Below, in pieces: positions 38,675-47,373 of a stretch of DNA of 64,000 nucleotides. How positions within the stretch are numbered: the stretch's first letter is position 1; the number at the start of each line of letters is the position of its first letter. The position numbers and the translations under genes are program-made. The DNA comes from Deltaproteobacteria bacterium (GTDB lineage Bacteria > Desulfobacterota > Binatia > DP-6), in assembly GCA_005879795.1 (NCBI GenBank), contig VBKJ01000128.1, forward strand, positions 1-64,000, read 5' to 3'. The notes under the pieces were generated by a model. That model worked only from the letters and a program-made list of their open reading frames with translations. It had not been told where the DNA came from and did no database searches.

Positions 38675-39691
38675 ATGCGGCTCGCGGACCTCGACTACCC
38701 GCTGCCGGAGGCACTGATCGCGCAGCAGCCCGCGCCCGAGCGCGTGGCGGCCCGGCTCCTCCTGCTCGACCGGGGCGGCGCTGCCCTCCGCCACGCGCGC
38801 GTCGCCGACCTCCCCGCCCTCCTCCGCACCGGGGACGTGCTCGTCCTGAACGACACGCGGGTCATCCCGGCCCGGGTGCGCGGGCGGCGGCCGAGCGGCG
38901 GGCGGCTCGAGGTCCTCTTCGTCGCGCCGCTCGGTGAAGAGGGCGAGTGGGAAGTGCTCGTGCGCGGCGCGCCGCGCGCCGGCGAGCGGGTCCACCTCGC
39001 GGGCGACGAGGGGAAGTGGGTCGCGCCGCTCGGTGACGGCCGCTGGCGGCTCCGCCTGGCGCTCGACGAACCCGCGCTCACCTGGCTCGAGCGGGTGGGG
39101 GAGGTGCCACTGCCACCCTACGTCCGGCGCGCCCCGACGCCGGCCGATCGCGAGCGCTATCAGACCGTGTACGCGCGCGCGCCGGGCGCGGTGGCGGCAC
39201 CGACGGCCGGGCTCCACCTGACCCGGGAGCTGCTGGGCGCCATCGCCGCGGCGGGCGTCCGGGTCGCGACCCTCACGCTGCACGTCGGACCCGGCACGTT
39301 CCTCCCCATCCGCACCGCCGACCTCGACCGGCACGTGATGGTGCCCGAGCGCTTCGAGATCCCGCCGCCGACGGTCGAGGCGATCGCCGCGGCCCGCACG
39401 GCGGGCGGACGGGTCGTCGCGGTCGGCACGACGACCGTGCGCGCCCTCGAGTCGGCGGGCGCGGACGGCGCGCTCCACGCCGGCCCGGGCGCGGCGGCGC
39501 TCTTCATCCGCCCGGGCCATCGCTTCCGGGTGGTGGACGCGCTGCTCACGAACTTCCACCTGCCGCGCTCGACGCTGCTCGCGCTGGTGGCGGCGTTCGC
39601 CGGGTGGGAGCGCGTCCGCGCCGCCTACGCCGAGGCGGTGCGACTCGGCTACCGCTTCTACAGCTACGGCGACGCCATGCTCATCACGTGA
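38675..39691 (+). CDS. queA: S-adenosylmethionine:tRNA ribosyltransferase-isomerase
   Basis: Makes epoxyqueuosine in tRNA by transferring and isomerising the ribosyl moiety of SAM onto preQ1. 338 residues. Family landmarks: DYPLPEALIAQQPAPERV, GDVLVLNDTRVIPARVRG, APTAGLHLTRELL, TLHVGPGTFLPIR, and LTNFHLPRSTLLALVAAFAG. Its stop overlaps the tgt GTG (GTGA), so the two queuosine genes are co-translated. Confidence 0.95.
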   Translation: MRLADLDYPLPEALIAQQPAPERVAARLLLLDRGGAALRHARVADLPALLRTGDVLVLNDTRVIPARVRGRRPSGGRLEVLFVAPLGEEGEWEVLVRGAPRAGERVHLAGDEGKWVAPLGDGRWRLRLALDEPALTWLERVGEVPLPPYVRRAPTPADRERYQTVYARAPGAVAAPTAGLHLTRELLGAIAAAGVRVATLTLHVGPGTFLPIRTADLDRHVMVPERFEIPPPTVEAIAAARTAGGRVVAVGTTTVRALESAGADGALHAGPGAAALFIRPGHRFRVVDALLTNFHLPRSTLLALVAAFAGWERVRAAYAEAVRLGYRFYSYGDAMLIT

Positions 39692-40797
39692 GCGCGCCGT
39701 TCGGCTTCGAGGTGGTGCGCGTCGACCCGAGCGGGGCGCGGCTCGGCCGGCTCACCACGGCGCACGGGGTGGTGGACACCCCGGTGTTCATGCCGGTCGC
39801 CACCCACGGGGCGGTGAAGGGCGTGGTCCCGGAGCAGCTCCGCACGCTCGGGACGACCATCCTCCTCGCCAACGCCTATCACCTGGCCCAGCGGCCCGGG
39901 GTCGAGGCGGTGCGGGCGCTGGGCGGGCTGCACGCGCTCATGGGGTGGGACGGGCCGCTGCTCACCGACAGCGGCGGCTTCCAGGTGATGAGCCTCGGCG
40001 AGCTGGTGCGCGTCGACGACGGCGGTCTGCACTATCGCTCGCACGTGGATGGGCGCGCCGGACGCCTCGCCCCCGAGGACGCCGTCGCCGTGCAGGAGGC
40101 GCTCGGGGCCGACATCGCCATGTCGCTCGACGAGTGCGTCCCGGCGGGCGCGCGACACGCGCAGGTGGCGCACGCCGTCGCGCGCACGAGCGCGTGGGCG
40201 GCGCGCGGCCTCGCGGCGCGCACGCGCGCGGCGACGGCGCTCTTCGGTATCGTGCAGGGCGGGCTCGACCCGGCGCTGCGCGCCGAGAGCGCGTGGGCGC
40301 TCACCGGACTCGGCTTCGACGGCTACGCGGTGGGCGGCCTCTCGGTCGGCGAGCCGCCGGACGAGACGGCCCGGGTCGCAGCCGCCACGGTGACCCTCCT
40401 TCCGCCCGAGCGACCCCGTTACCTGATGGGCGTCGGCACGCCGCGCGATTTGCTTCGCTTCGCGGCGATGGGATACGATCTCTTTGATTGCGTCCTGCCC
40501 ACGCGCAACGCCCGCAACGGGACGCTCTTCACTCGACAAGGCAAGCTGATGATCCGCAACGCCGCGCACGCCCGCGACGCGCGTCCGGTCGAGGACGGCT
40601 GCCCCTGCTACACCTGCACGCGCTTCAGCCGGGGCGCGCTCCGGCACCTGGTGCTGGCCCGCGAGATGCTCGGCGCCCAGCTCGCCACGCTGCACAACCT
40701 GCACTTCTATCTGCACCTGATGCGCGAGGTACGCGCCGCGCTCACGGAGGGCAGCTTCCCGGCGCGGGCGGCGGCTGCAGCCGGGGCGTGGGCGTAG
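39688..40797 (+). CDS. tgt: tRNA-guanine transglycosylase
   Basis: Exchanges guanine-34 for preQ1 in tRNAs with GUN anticodons. 369 residues from the GTG overlapping queA. Catalytic base Asp in LLTDSGGFQVMSL, nucleophile Asp in YDLFDCVLPTRNARNG, GGLSVGEP for substrate binding, and the zinc site CPCYTCTRFSRGALRHL plus the downstream His (LHNLHFYLH). The queA-tgt-yajC-secD-secF order is a widely conserved bacterial operon. Confidence 0.95.
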   Translation: MSAPFGFEVVRVDPSGARLGRLTTAHGVVDTPVFMPVATHGAVKGVVPEQLRTLGTTILLANAYHLAQRPGVEAVRALGGLHALMGWDGPLLTDSGGFQVMSLGELVRVDDGGLHYRSHVDGRAGRLAPEDAVAVQEALGADIAMSLDECVPAGARHAQVAHAVARTSAWAARGLAARTRAATALFGIVQGGLDPALRAESAWALTGLGFDGYAVGGLSVGEPPDETARVAAATVTLLPPERPRYLMGVGTPRDLLRFAAMGYDLFDCVLPTRNARNGTLFTRQGKLMIRNAAHARDARPVEDGCPCYTCTRFSRGALRHLVLAREMLGAQLATLHNLHFYLHLMREVRAALTEGSFPARAAAAAGAWA

Positions 40798-40798
40798 C

Positions 40799-41134
40799 GT
40801 GGGGGGGCTCTTCACGCAGGGGACGGACGGGGGCGCACCGCCCGTGCTCCAGATACTGCCGCTTCTCCTGCTCGGCGTGGTCTTCTACGTCGTCCTCCTG
40901 CGCCCCGAACAGAAGCGCCGACGGGAGCACGCGCAGATGGTCGCGGCGCTCAAGCGGGGCGACCGCGTGGTGATGGCCTCCGGCATCCACGGCCGGGTGA
41001 CGGGCGTGGCGGAGAAGGTGGTGACCGTGGAGATCGCCCGCAACGTGCAGGTCGAGGTGGACCGCAGCTCGATTCAGACGGTCACCAAGGGCCCGGCCCT
41101 CGAGGTCCGGGAGAAAGAGCGGGAGAAGTCGTGA
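40799..41134 (+). CDS. yajC: Sec translocase accessory subunit YajC
   Basis: 111 residues from GTG 40799. One membrane helix (QILPLLLLGVVFYVVLL), then the RPEQKRRREHAQMVAALKRG segment and the VMASGIHGRVTGVAEKVVTV beta domain. Works with SecD/SecF in the inner membrane. It overlaps secD by GTGA. Confidence 0.92.
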   Translation: MGGLFTQGTDGGAPPVLQILPLLLLGVVFYVVLLRPEQKRRREHAQMVAALKRGDRVVMASGIHGRVTGVAEKVVTVEIARNVQVEVDRSSIQTVTKGPALEVREKEREKS

Positions 41135-42699
41135 GCCGATCGGTTCTCACCCGGGGGGCGCTCTACGCGGCGCTGGCAGTGGCCGCCCTCGTCTTCCTGG
41201 TGCCGAGCTTCGTGCGGCCGGCGCCGGCGTTCTGGCCCTGGCGCCAGCCGATCCGGCTTGGCCTCGATCTGCAGGGCGGGACCCACCTCCTCTACGGCGT
41301 CGACATCGATCAGGCGGTCGACAACACGGTCGATCGACAGATGCAGGACCTCGAGCGGACGCTGCGCGAGGAGCAGATCGGCGCCGCCTCGGTCGAGCGG
41401 GAGGGCCGGACCGTCCACCTGCGGCTCGCCAACAAGGACAAGCGTGCGCAGGTCGAGGCGCTCGTGAAAGACCGTTTCCCGAGCCTGGTCGCCGTACCCG
41501 AATCGGACGTCGAGGCGGGCGACCTCGCCTACACGCTCGAGCCGCGCGAGGTGCAGCGCCTGCGCGACAACGTCCAGGAGCAGGCCTTGAAGATCATCCG
41601 CAACCGCATCGACCAGTTCGGCGTGGCGGAGCCGACCGTGCAGGCGCAGGGGACGGACGAGATCGTGGTGCAGCTGCCCGGCGTCCAAGATCCGCAGCGC
41701 GCCAAGGAGCTGATCGGGCGCACGGCGCTCCTCGAGTTCAAGCTGGTGGCGCGGGCGGGCGACGCGGGGACTCCCGACCACCCCGGGCCGAACGTGCAGT
41801 ACCTGCCGGGCAAGAGCGAGAAGGGTCGCCGCGCGAGCCCCGTCGCGGTCGAGCGGCGCACCCTCATGACCGGCGACGTGCTGACGGATGCGTTCGTCTC
41901 CCAGGGCGCGGCCACCGAGGGCATGGTGGTCGACTTCGTGCTCGACGCGCGCGGCACCAAGGAGTTCGGCGAGATCACCAGCGCGAACGTCGGCCGCCAG
42001 CTCGCCATCGTCCTCGACGGCGTGGTCGAGTCGGCGCCGGTGATCGAGACGCCGATCACCGGCGGCCGGGGGCTCATCCGCGGCCGCTTCGACTTCACCG
42101 AGGCGCAGGACCTGGCCAACGTGCTGCGCAACGGGGCGCTGCCCGCCCCCCTCAAGCTGATCGAGGAGCGCACGGTCGGCCCGTCGCTCGGGAAGGATTC
42201 GATCCGCAAGGGCGTGCTCTCCTTCGTGGTGGGGAGCGCGCTCGTGATCGTGTTCATGCTGGTCTATTACCGCGGCGGCGGGGTGATCGCGGACGGGGCC
42301 CTCCTGCTGAACGTCCTCCTCCTCGTGGGCGCCTTCGCCGCCTTCGGCTTCACGCTCTCCTTGCCGGGCATCGCCGGTATCGTGCTCACCATCGGCATGG
42401 CCGTCGATGCCAACGTCCTCATCCTCGAGCGCATCCGCGAGGAGCTGCGCCTGGGAAAGACCGCGCGCGCGGCGATCGAGGCGGGCTACGAGCGGGCGTG
42501 GTATGCGATCCGGGACTCGAACGTCACCACCTTCTGCTCGGGGCTCATCCTGTTCCAGTTCGGCAGCGGCCCGGTGCGGGGTTTCGCGATCACCCTCTGC
42601 CTCGGCATCCTGACCAGTCTGGCGACCGGCGTGTTCGGCACGCGCGTGGTCTACGACTTCCTGACCTCGCGCCGACGGCTCGCGACGGTGAGCGTATGA
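41131..42699 (+). CDS. secD: Protein-export membrane protein SecD
   Basis: 522 residues. Uses the proton gradient with SecF to pull preproteins across the membrane. N-terminal helix, then LGLDLQGGTHLLYGVD (P1 domain start), KIIRNRIDQFGVAEPTVQ, GRTALLEFKL, and five C-terminal helices with GIAGIVLTIGMAVDANVLIL, the conserved D-A-N of the proton path. Overlaps yajC upstream and secF downstream by four bases each. Confidence 0.95.
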   Translation: MSRSVLTRGALYAALAVAALVFLVPSFVRPAPAFWPWRQPIRLGLDLQGGTHLLYGVDIDQAVDNTVDRQMQDLERTLREEQIGAASVEREGRTVHLRLANKDKRAQVEALVKDRFPSLVAVPESDVEAGDLAYTLEPREVQRLRDNVQEQALKIIRNRIDQFGVAEPTVQAQGTDEIVVQLPGVQDPQRAKELIGRTALLEFKLVARAGDAGTPDHPGPNVQYLPGKSEKGRRASPVAVERRTLMTGDVLTDAFVSQGAATEGMVVDFVLDARGTKEFGEITSANVGRQLAIVLDGVVESAPVIETPITGGRGLIRGRFDFTEAQDLANVLRNGALPAPLKLIEERTVGPSLGKDSIRKGVLSFVVGSALVIVFMLVYYRGGGVIADGALLLNVLLLVGAFAAFGFTLSLPGIAGIVLTIGMAVDANVLILERIREELRLGKTARAAIEAGYERAWYAIRDSNVTTFCSGLILFQFGSGPVRGFAITLCLGILTSLATGVFGTRVVYDFLTSRRRLATVSV

Positions 42700-43679
42700 A
42701 GGGGGACACGAGCACCATGCCCACGAGCCGCCCGGTCCGGGGCGCGGCGGAGCCCGCGCCCGTCGAGCACCGCTTCTTCGAGCTGATCCCGCCCGGGACG
42801 AAGATCGATTTCGTCGGGCTGCGCTTCAAGATGCTCGTCCTCTCGTGGACCCTGATCGCGATCGGCCTCGCGTGGGCCTACGCGAGGGGCATCAACTGGG
42901 GCATCGACTTCGCCGGCGGCACGATGGTGCACGTCAAGTTCGCGGCACCGACCCCCATCGGCGACGTGCGCGCGGCGCTCTCGAAGCCGGAGATCGGTGA
43001 GGTCCTCGTCCAGGACGTGGGGCGGGCGGGCAACGAGTTCCAGATCCGGGTCCGCGGGGCGGAGAAGGGCGGCAGCGGCTCGGTGGCGGACGCCATCCGG
43101 GCCGCCCTGCGCGAGAAGTTCGGCGAGGGGACGCACGACGTGCTGCGCGTCGAGACGGTGGGGCCGAGGGTCGGCAAGGATCTCGGCCGGAGCGCCGCGC
43201 TGGCGGTCCTCGCCGCGACGCTCGTCATGGGTGTCTACATCGCGCTCCGTTTCGAGCTGCGCTTCGGGATCGGCGCCGCCATCGCCCTCGTGCACGACGT
43301 GCTCATGACGATCGGGGCGCTCGCCATCGCCCACATGGAGTTCGATCTGACCACGGTGGCGGCGCTGCTCACGGTCGTGGGCTACTCGGTGCACGACACC
43401 GTCATCGTCTCCGACCGCATCCGCGAGAACATGAAGAAGATGCGGCGCGAGAGCCTGGCCACCATCATGAACATCTCGATCAACGAGACGCTGTCGCGGA
43501 CGCTCATCACGAGCGGCACGGCGATCCTGGTGACCGCGGCGCTCTTCGTGCTGGGTGGCCCGGTGATCCACAGCTTCGCCTTCGCCTTGCTGGTCGGCTT
43601 CATCGTGGGCACGTACTCGTCGATCTACGTGGCGAGTCCCGTGGTGCTCTATCTGGAGGGACGGCAGGCGCGGCGCTGA
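42696..43679 (+). CDS. secF: Protein-export membrane protein SecF
   Basis: 327 residues from the ATG overlapping the secD stop. Six helices: NWGIDFAGGTMVHVKF after the first, GPRVGKDLGRSAALAVLAAT, and TVVGYSVHDTVIVSDRIREN, the SecF proton-relay signature. It ends the export operon; downstream is the decayed recJ sequence, the gene that commonly follows secF in related genomes. Confidence 0.95.
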   Translation: MKGDTSTMPTSRPVRGAAEPAPVEHRFFELIPPGTKIDFVGLRFKMLVLSWTLIAIGLAWAYARGINWGIDFAGGTMVHVKFAAPTPIGDVRAALSKPEIGEVLVQDVGRAGNEFQIRVRGAEKGGSGSVADAIRAALREKFGEGTHDVLRVETVGPRVGKDLGRSAALAVLAATLVMGVYIALRFELRFGIGAAIALVHDVLMTIGALAIAHMEFDLTTVAALLTVVGYSVHDTVIVSDRIRENMKKMRRESLATIMNISINETLSRTLITSGTAILVTAALFVLGGPVIHSFAFALLVGFIVGTYSSIYVASPVVLYLEGRQARR

Positions 43680-43699
43680 CGCGAGCCGGCGACGCGCTT

Positions 43700-44111
43700 C
43701 GAGGAGGGTGCTCCGCGGCCAGACGACGCCCGCCGACCCGGAGCCGCTGCTCGAGATCGACGCGTAGATGCCCTTCGGGATCATCACGCCCGCGCCCGCC
43801 GAGGCGTTGGCGACCCTCGAGCCGTCCGGTCCCGGAAGTCCCGAGCCGGTGCTCCTCGCGCGCCGGGTGGAGATCGAGGGCGCGCGCCGGGTGGACCCGA
43901 CCCGCCCGCACCTCCGCCTGCGGCTCCGGGCAGGACGGTCGCACGTTGCCCGCCATCGGGCTACGCTCCGGGAGGGCTCCCGCTGTACGGCCGGGGCAGC
44001 GCGCCGACGTCGTCTTCCGGGCCCGGCTGGCGCGGTGGCAGGGCAGGGAGCGCCTCGAGCCGGAGGTCCTCGACCGGCGCGGGAGCAGCCCTCCGCGAGC
44101 GCCTCAAGTAA
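43700..44111 (+). pseudogene. recJ: recJ remnant (C-terminal OB-domain only, decayed)
   Basis: Non-functional fragment of single-strand exonuclease RecJ. One frame reads DPEPLLEIDA, a TAG at 43765-43767 where an aromatic codon would fit, then MPFGIITPAPAEALATLEPS and GPGSPEPVLLARRVEI, closely following the RecJ C-terminal pattern (iDa...Lt..l...l.PFGpGNPePvf...). After RPHLRLRLRAGRS the frame shifts; GQRADVVFRARLARWQGRER and LEPEVLDRRG in another frame match the end of the OB domain. The N-terminal ~450 residues with the DHH phosphoesterase motifs are gone. The position right after secF fits a former recJ. Confidence 0.7.
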
Positions 44112-44139
44112 CCGAGAATGCACGCGAATTCGGCGTTCC

Positions 44140-44168
44140 TTGACGGCGGCGGACCGCCCTGCTACCAA
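44140..44168 (+). promoter_or_regulatory. Possible promoter for the HTH gene
   Basis: TTGACG (44140-44145), 17-base spacer, TACCAA (44163-44168). Good -35, weak -10. It lies 32 bases before the ATG. Confidence 0.35.
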
Positions 44169-44200
44169 AACGCCGTCCCGGAACAGCCGCGGGCGGTGCC

Positions 44201-44392
44201 ATGCTGGACGTCGAAGATAACTTACTTAATAGCAAAGAGGTAGCCGAGCTCCTCGATTGCAGTCCGGACACGGTGAACGAGCTGGCGAGGAAGAGCATCC
44301 TGCCCGCCTTCAAGCGGGGCCGGCAGTGGCGCTTCCGCAAGCGGGACATCACCTCCTTCAAGCGGCAGCTGCGAGGCAAGACCGCCGCATGA
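44201..44392 (+). CDS. Excisionase/MerR-like helix-turn-helix protein
   Basis: 63 residues. LLNSKEVAELLDCSPDTVNE is the helix-turn-helix, followed by LARKSILPAFKRGRQWRFRK and RDITSFKRQL, the winged part of the HTH_17 (excisionase family) domain. The 5' end has a short lower-GC run (AACTTACTTAATAGCAAAG). Such single-domain proteins are widespread small regulators; the target is unknown. It sits between the recJ remnant and the methyltransferase gene. Confidence 0.8.
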   Translation: MLDVEDNLLNSKEVAELLDCSPDTVNELARKSILPAFKRGRQWRFRKRDITSFKRQLRGKTAA

Positions 44393-44483
44393 ACGGAGCG
44401 GCACCCCGCGGCGGGCGTTCGCGCTAGGGACCGGCGCCCCGGGCGTCCCGCGCTCCGGGCACGCGACAACACGAAGGAGGCGT

Positions 44484-45173
44484 ATGGCTCTCGCGAACGC
44501 GCAGCCGCACGAAAGCCGGCTGTACTACGAGTTCTCGCATCTCTACGACCTGCTCTTCCGGCGCGTATTCTATCCGCGGATCGCCCGGGTCATCCGCTCG
44601 CTCGCGATCGAGCCCGGGGCGCGCGTGCTCGAGCTCGGGGTCGGGACCGGGCTCTCCCTCGACGCCTATCCCTCGCACTGCCACGTGACCGGGATCGATC
44701 TCGCGCCCGACATGCTGGAGCGGGCGCAGGACAAGGTGAACCGCAACGGCTGGCGGCACATCACGCTCGAGCAAGGGGATGCGCTCAGCCTGAAGTTCCC
44801 CGACGACAGCTTCGACTACGTGATGGCCTTCCACGTGGTGAGCGTGGTGCCGGATCCGGATCGCATGATGGCCGAAGCCCGGCGCGTGTGCCGGCCGGGC
44901 GGGGTCATCACCCTCATCAACCATTTCCGCAGCCCGAAGCCGGGGCTCGCCCGCCTCCAGCGTACGATCGACCCGGTCACGCGCTGGCTCGGCTGGACGA
45001 CCCTCCAGCTCTCGGACGTGCTCGATCAGCAAACCCTGCACGTCGAGCGGCAGTGGAAGACGTCGCCGCGCTCGCTCTTCACCATCGTGGTGGCGCGCAA
45101 TGCCAAGGCCGTGCCGGCGGCGCGCCGGAGGCCCAGCACGCGGGCCCGCCGCTCCGAGGCTGCCCTCGCCTAG
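44484..45173 (+). CDS. SAM-dependent phospholipid (phosphatidylethanolamine) N-methyltransferase, PmtA-like
   Basis: 229 residues with AAGGAGG five bases upstream of the ATG. The N-terminus YYEFSHLYDLLFRRVFYPRI is typical of PmtA-type enzymes; the SAM site is LELGVGTGLSLDAYP, followed by TGIDLAPDMLERAQ, and FPDDSFDYVMAFHVVSVVPD is the post-motif region. Known relatives methylate phosphatidylethanolamine stepwise to phosphatidylcholine. The C-terminal 25 residues are Arg-rich, and the TAG stop is the first three bases of a palindromic element, so the native end may be altered. Confidence 0.82.
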   Translation: MALANAQPHESRLYYEFSHLYDLLFRRVFYPRIARVIRSLAIEPGARVLELGVGTGLSLDAYPSHCHVTGIDLAPDMLERAQDKVNRNGWRHITLEQGDALSLKFPDDSFDYVMAFHVVSVVPDPDRMMAEARRVCRPGGVITLINHFRSPKPGLARLQRTIDPVTRWLGWTTLQLSDVLDQQTLHVERQWKTSPRSLFTIVVARNAKAVPAARRRPSTRARRSEAALA

Positions 45174-45336
45174 TGTCCCGAACCCGAAGTCCGTCACCAA
45201 ATTCGGGGGCGTCTCGGCGACACTGGCTGCGTTGCTCCTCCTCGGAATAGCGCCAACTATTCCTCGTTGTCGCGCCTTGCCAGCGCCGCCGATCCACCCC
45301 CGACTTTGGCAACGGATTTCGGGTCCGGGACACTAG
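45170..45336. repeat. 166-bp palindromic element with TAGTGT...ACACTA ends (MITE-like)
   Basis: Terminal inverted repeats of 40 bases: 45170-45209 begins CTAGTGTCCCGAACCCGAA, and the reverse complement of 45297-45336 begins CTAGTGTCCCGGACCCGAA; 35 of 40 bases match. The centre is a perfect stem, GGAATAG (45244-45250), six-base loop, CTATTCC (45257-45263), and the arms between are partly complementary, so the unit folds into one long hairpin. Both ends sit in a CTAG context. It is AT-richer than its surroundings, lies between convergent genes, and supplies the methyltransferase stop codon. No coding capacity. Confidence 0.8.
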
Positions 45337-45352
45337 CGAGTGTGCTGGCCGA

Positions 45353-45922
45353 TCAGTGCCGGTGTTTCGCCGGCGGGGCGAACGGGATGATGCCCCGCCG
45401 CATGAGGAGGTCGGCCTCGCGCCGCCCGCGCGTGTGGAGCCAGCGCTTGTAGAGCCGGAGCGTGTCCTGCTCGCGACGGAAGAGCTCCTGCGCGCTGATC
45501 TCGGTGAGCACCCGCACGAACTCCGGAAAGCGTCCCGCGAGCTCCTCGAACAGGGTGGCGAGGGCGCCGCGGGATGACTGCGCCGACAGGCGCGCGTAGG
45601 CGTTGCGGCCGAGCGCGGCGTAGTACTCGGGCCCCACCAGGCTCCGCTCGAGGCTGTCGACGAACATGCCCGTGATGAAGAGCGCGGTGTCGGCGACGCG
45701 CTTCAGCTTCTCGTAACCCCTGGCGGCCGGGAGATGGAACGCCTCCAGATAGTCGAGGGCGAGGGGCGGGTCGAGCAGATCCCCGCGCGCGGGGCGTGCG
45801 AAACCCTCGAGCAGCCGGACGAGGTAGAACTCGGTGGTCTCCGACGACGCGACCCGCTGCGCGGCCATGGCGGTGCGCACCATGTCGCGGAAGATGACGG
45901 TGAGATTGCTCGTGGACAGCAT
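45353..45922 (-). CDS. Hypothetical helical protein
   Basis: 189 residues from ATG 45922 (MLSTSNLTVIFRDMVRTAMA). Mostly helical, with ETTEFYLVRLLEGFARP, LLDPPLALDYLEAFHLP and RVADTALFITGMFVDSLERS, and a C-terminal IIPFAPPAKHRH. No membrane helix or signal. The pattern recalls uncharacterised proteins annotated only as hypothetical in deltaproteobacteria; I cannot assign a function. Read divergently from hisS. Confidence 0.75.
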   Translation of the reverse strand: MLSTSNLTVIFRDMVRTAMAAQRVASSETTEFYLVRLLEGFARPARGDLLDPPLALDYLEAFHLPAARGYEKLKRVADTALFITGMFVDSLERSLVGPEYYAALGRNAYARLSAQSSRGALATLFEELAGRFPEFVRVLTEISAQELFRREQDTLRLYKRWLHTRGRREADLLMRRGIIPFAPPAKHRH

Positions 45923-46032
45923 GCCGACTCGCTCAGCGTGGCTCGGGCCCCGCGCGCGATATCGCGGCCACCCGCACGACTTCACGTTCACCATTGTGGT
46001 GACAAAACGCCGCAGTATCAAACGTACTCGCA

Positions 46033-46061
46033 TTGAAGGGGGTGAGGGCCTTTGCTACAAA
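46033..46061 (+). promoter_or_regulatory. Promoter of hisS-aspS
   Basis: TTGAAG (46033-46038), 17-base spacer, TACAAA (46056-46061). Predicted start of transcription is ~13 bases before the hisS ATG, giving a very short leader. Confidence 0.5.
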
Positions 46062-46080
46062 TCGCCGTTCACCCCTCCGC

Positions 46081-47373
46081 ATGTCGGCTCCCCAGGCGAT
46101 CGCTGCCGTCAAGGGCTTCCGGGACGTCCTCCCCGACGAGAGCCGGCGCTGGCGTGCCCTGGAAGAGGCGGCCGAGCGCACGTTCACGCGCTACGGGTTC
46201 GGCGAGATCCGGCTGCCGGTGGTGGAGCGCACGGAGCTGTTCGCCCGCTCACTCGGCGAGACGACGGACATCGTCGAGAAGGAGATGTACTCGTTCGCGG
46301 ACCGCGACACGACGGGGCTCACGCTCCGCCCCGAGGCGACGGCAGGGGTGGTGCGCGCCTACCTCGAGAACGGCCTCGTGCAGAGCGACCCGACCGCACG
46401 CCTGTTCTACCGCGGGCCGATGTTCCGGCGCGAGCGGCCGCAGCGCGGTCGCTACCGGCAGTTCTACCAGATCGGGGCCGAGGTGCTCGGGCGGGACGAC
46501 CCGCTCGCCGACGCCGAGCTGCTCGTCATGCTCGAGCGTTACCTCGCGGCGGTGGGCGCGCGCGCGGCGCGGCTCGAGCTCAACTCGGTCGGCGATCGCG
46601 TCTGCCGCCCGGTCTACCGCGAGCGCCTGCGGGAGTTCGGGCGCGCTCACCTGGCGGGGCTCTGTCCTGACTGCCACCGGCGCGTGGAGCGCAACCCGCT
46701 GCGCATGCTCGACTGCAAGGTGGAGTCGTGCCGGGAGATCATGACCCGAGCGCCGGTAGCCGCCGACAGCCTGTGCGACGGCTGCCGGGCGCACCTGGCC
46801 CAAGTGCGCGCGCTCCTCGAGCAGGAACGGGTGGCTTACGTGATGAATCCGCGCCTGGTGCGCGGACTCGACTACTACTGCCGGACGGCCTTCGAGGTCG
46901 TCGCCAGCGGGCTCGGCGCGCAGAACGCGGTGGGCGGCGGCGGGCGCTACGACGGGCTGGTGGCGGCGCTCGGCGGCCCGGACGTCCCCGGCGTCGGCTT
47001 CGCGCTCGGCCTCGAGCGCCTCGCCATGGCGGCGCCCGGGACCGAGGCCGAGGCGGCGGGTCCGGCCGCCGTCATCCTCCCGCTCGAGGCCGGCGCGATC
47101 GGTCCGGCGCTCGCGCTCGCGACCCGACTCCGCGACGGCGGGCTCGCCATCGGGCTCGAGCCGGCGGGGCGGAGCCTGAAGGCGCTGCTCCGCGCCGCCG
47201 ACCGCCGGCGCGCGCGCCTCGCGGCCATCCTGGGCGAGGAGGAGCTGCGGGCCGGGCGGGCGACGGTGCGCGACCTGGTGCGGCACCAGGACCGCCGCCA
47301 GGTCCTCCCGCTCGACGCGAGCGGGCCCGAGCTTGCACGCTTGCTGCAGGCGATGATCGGGGGCGGGGAGTGA
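46081..47373 (+). CDS. hisS: Histidyl-tRNA synthetase
   Basis: 430 residues from ATG 46081 (MSAPQAIAAVKGFRDVLPDE); an upstream start is not family-like. Class II motifs: motif 2 RLFYRGPMFRRERPQRGRYR, the histidine-binding HisA-type LVRGLDYYCRTAFEV, GGGGRYDGLV, and motif 3 GFALGLERLAM. The C-terminal anticodon domain starts near AAVILPLEAG. The stop overlaps the aspS GTG. Confidence 0.95.
   Translation: MSAPQAIAAVKGFRDVLPDESRRWRALEEAAERTFTRYGFGEIRLPVVERTELFARSLGETTDIVEKEMYSFADRDTTGLTLRPEATAGVVRAYLENGLVQSDPTARLFYRGPMFRRERPQRGRYRQFYQIGAEVLGRDDPLADAELLVMLERYLAAVGARAARLELNSVGDRVCRPVYRERLREFGRAHLAGLCPDCHRRVERNPLRMLDCKVESCREIMTRAPVAADSLCDGCRAHLAQVRALLEQERVAYVMNPRLVRGLDYYCRTAFEVVASGLGAQNAVGGGGRYDGLVAALGGPDVPGVGFALGLERLAMAAPGTEAEAAGPAAVILPLEAGAIGPALALATRLRDGGLAIGLEPAGRSLKALLRAADRRRARLAAILGEEELRAGRATVRDLVRHQDRRQVLPLDASGPELARLLQAMIGGGE

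Noticed and set aside
43768-44220. A 150-codon open frame after secF taken as a gene
   Set aside because: Only its first ~60 residues look like protein, and they match the RecJ C-terminus; the rest is frame-shifted remnant, so it is recorded as a pseudogene.
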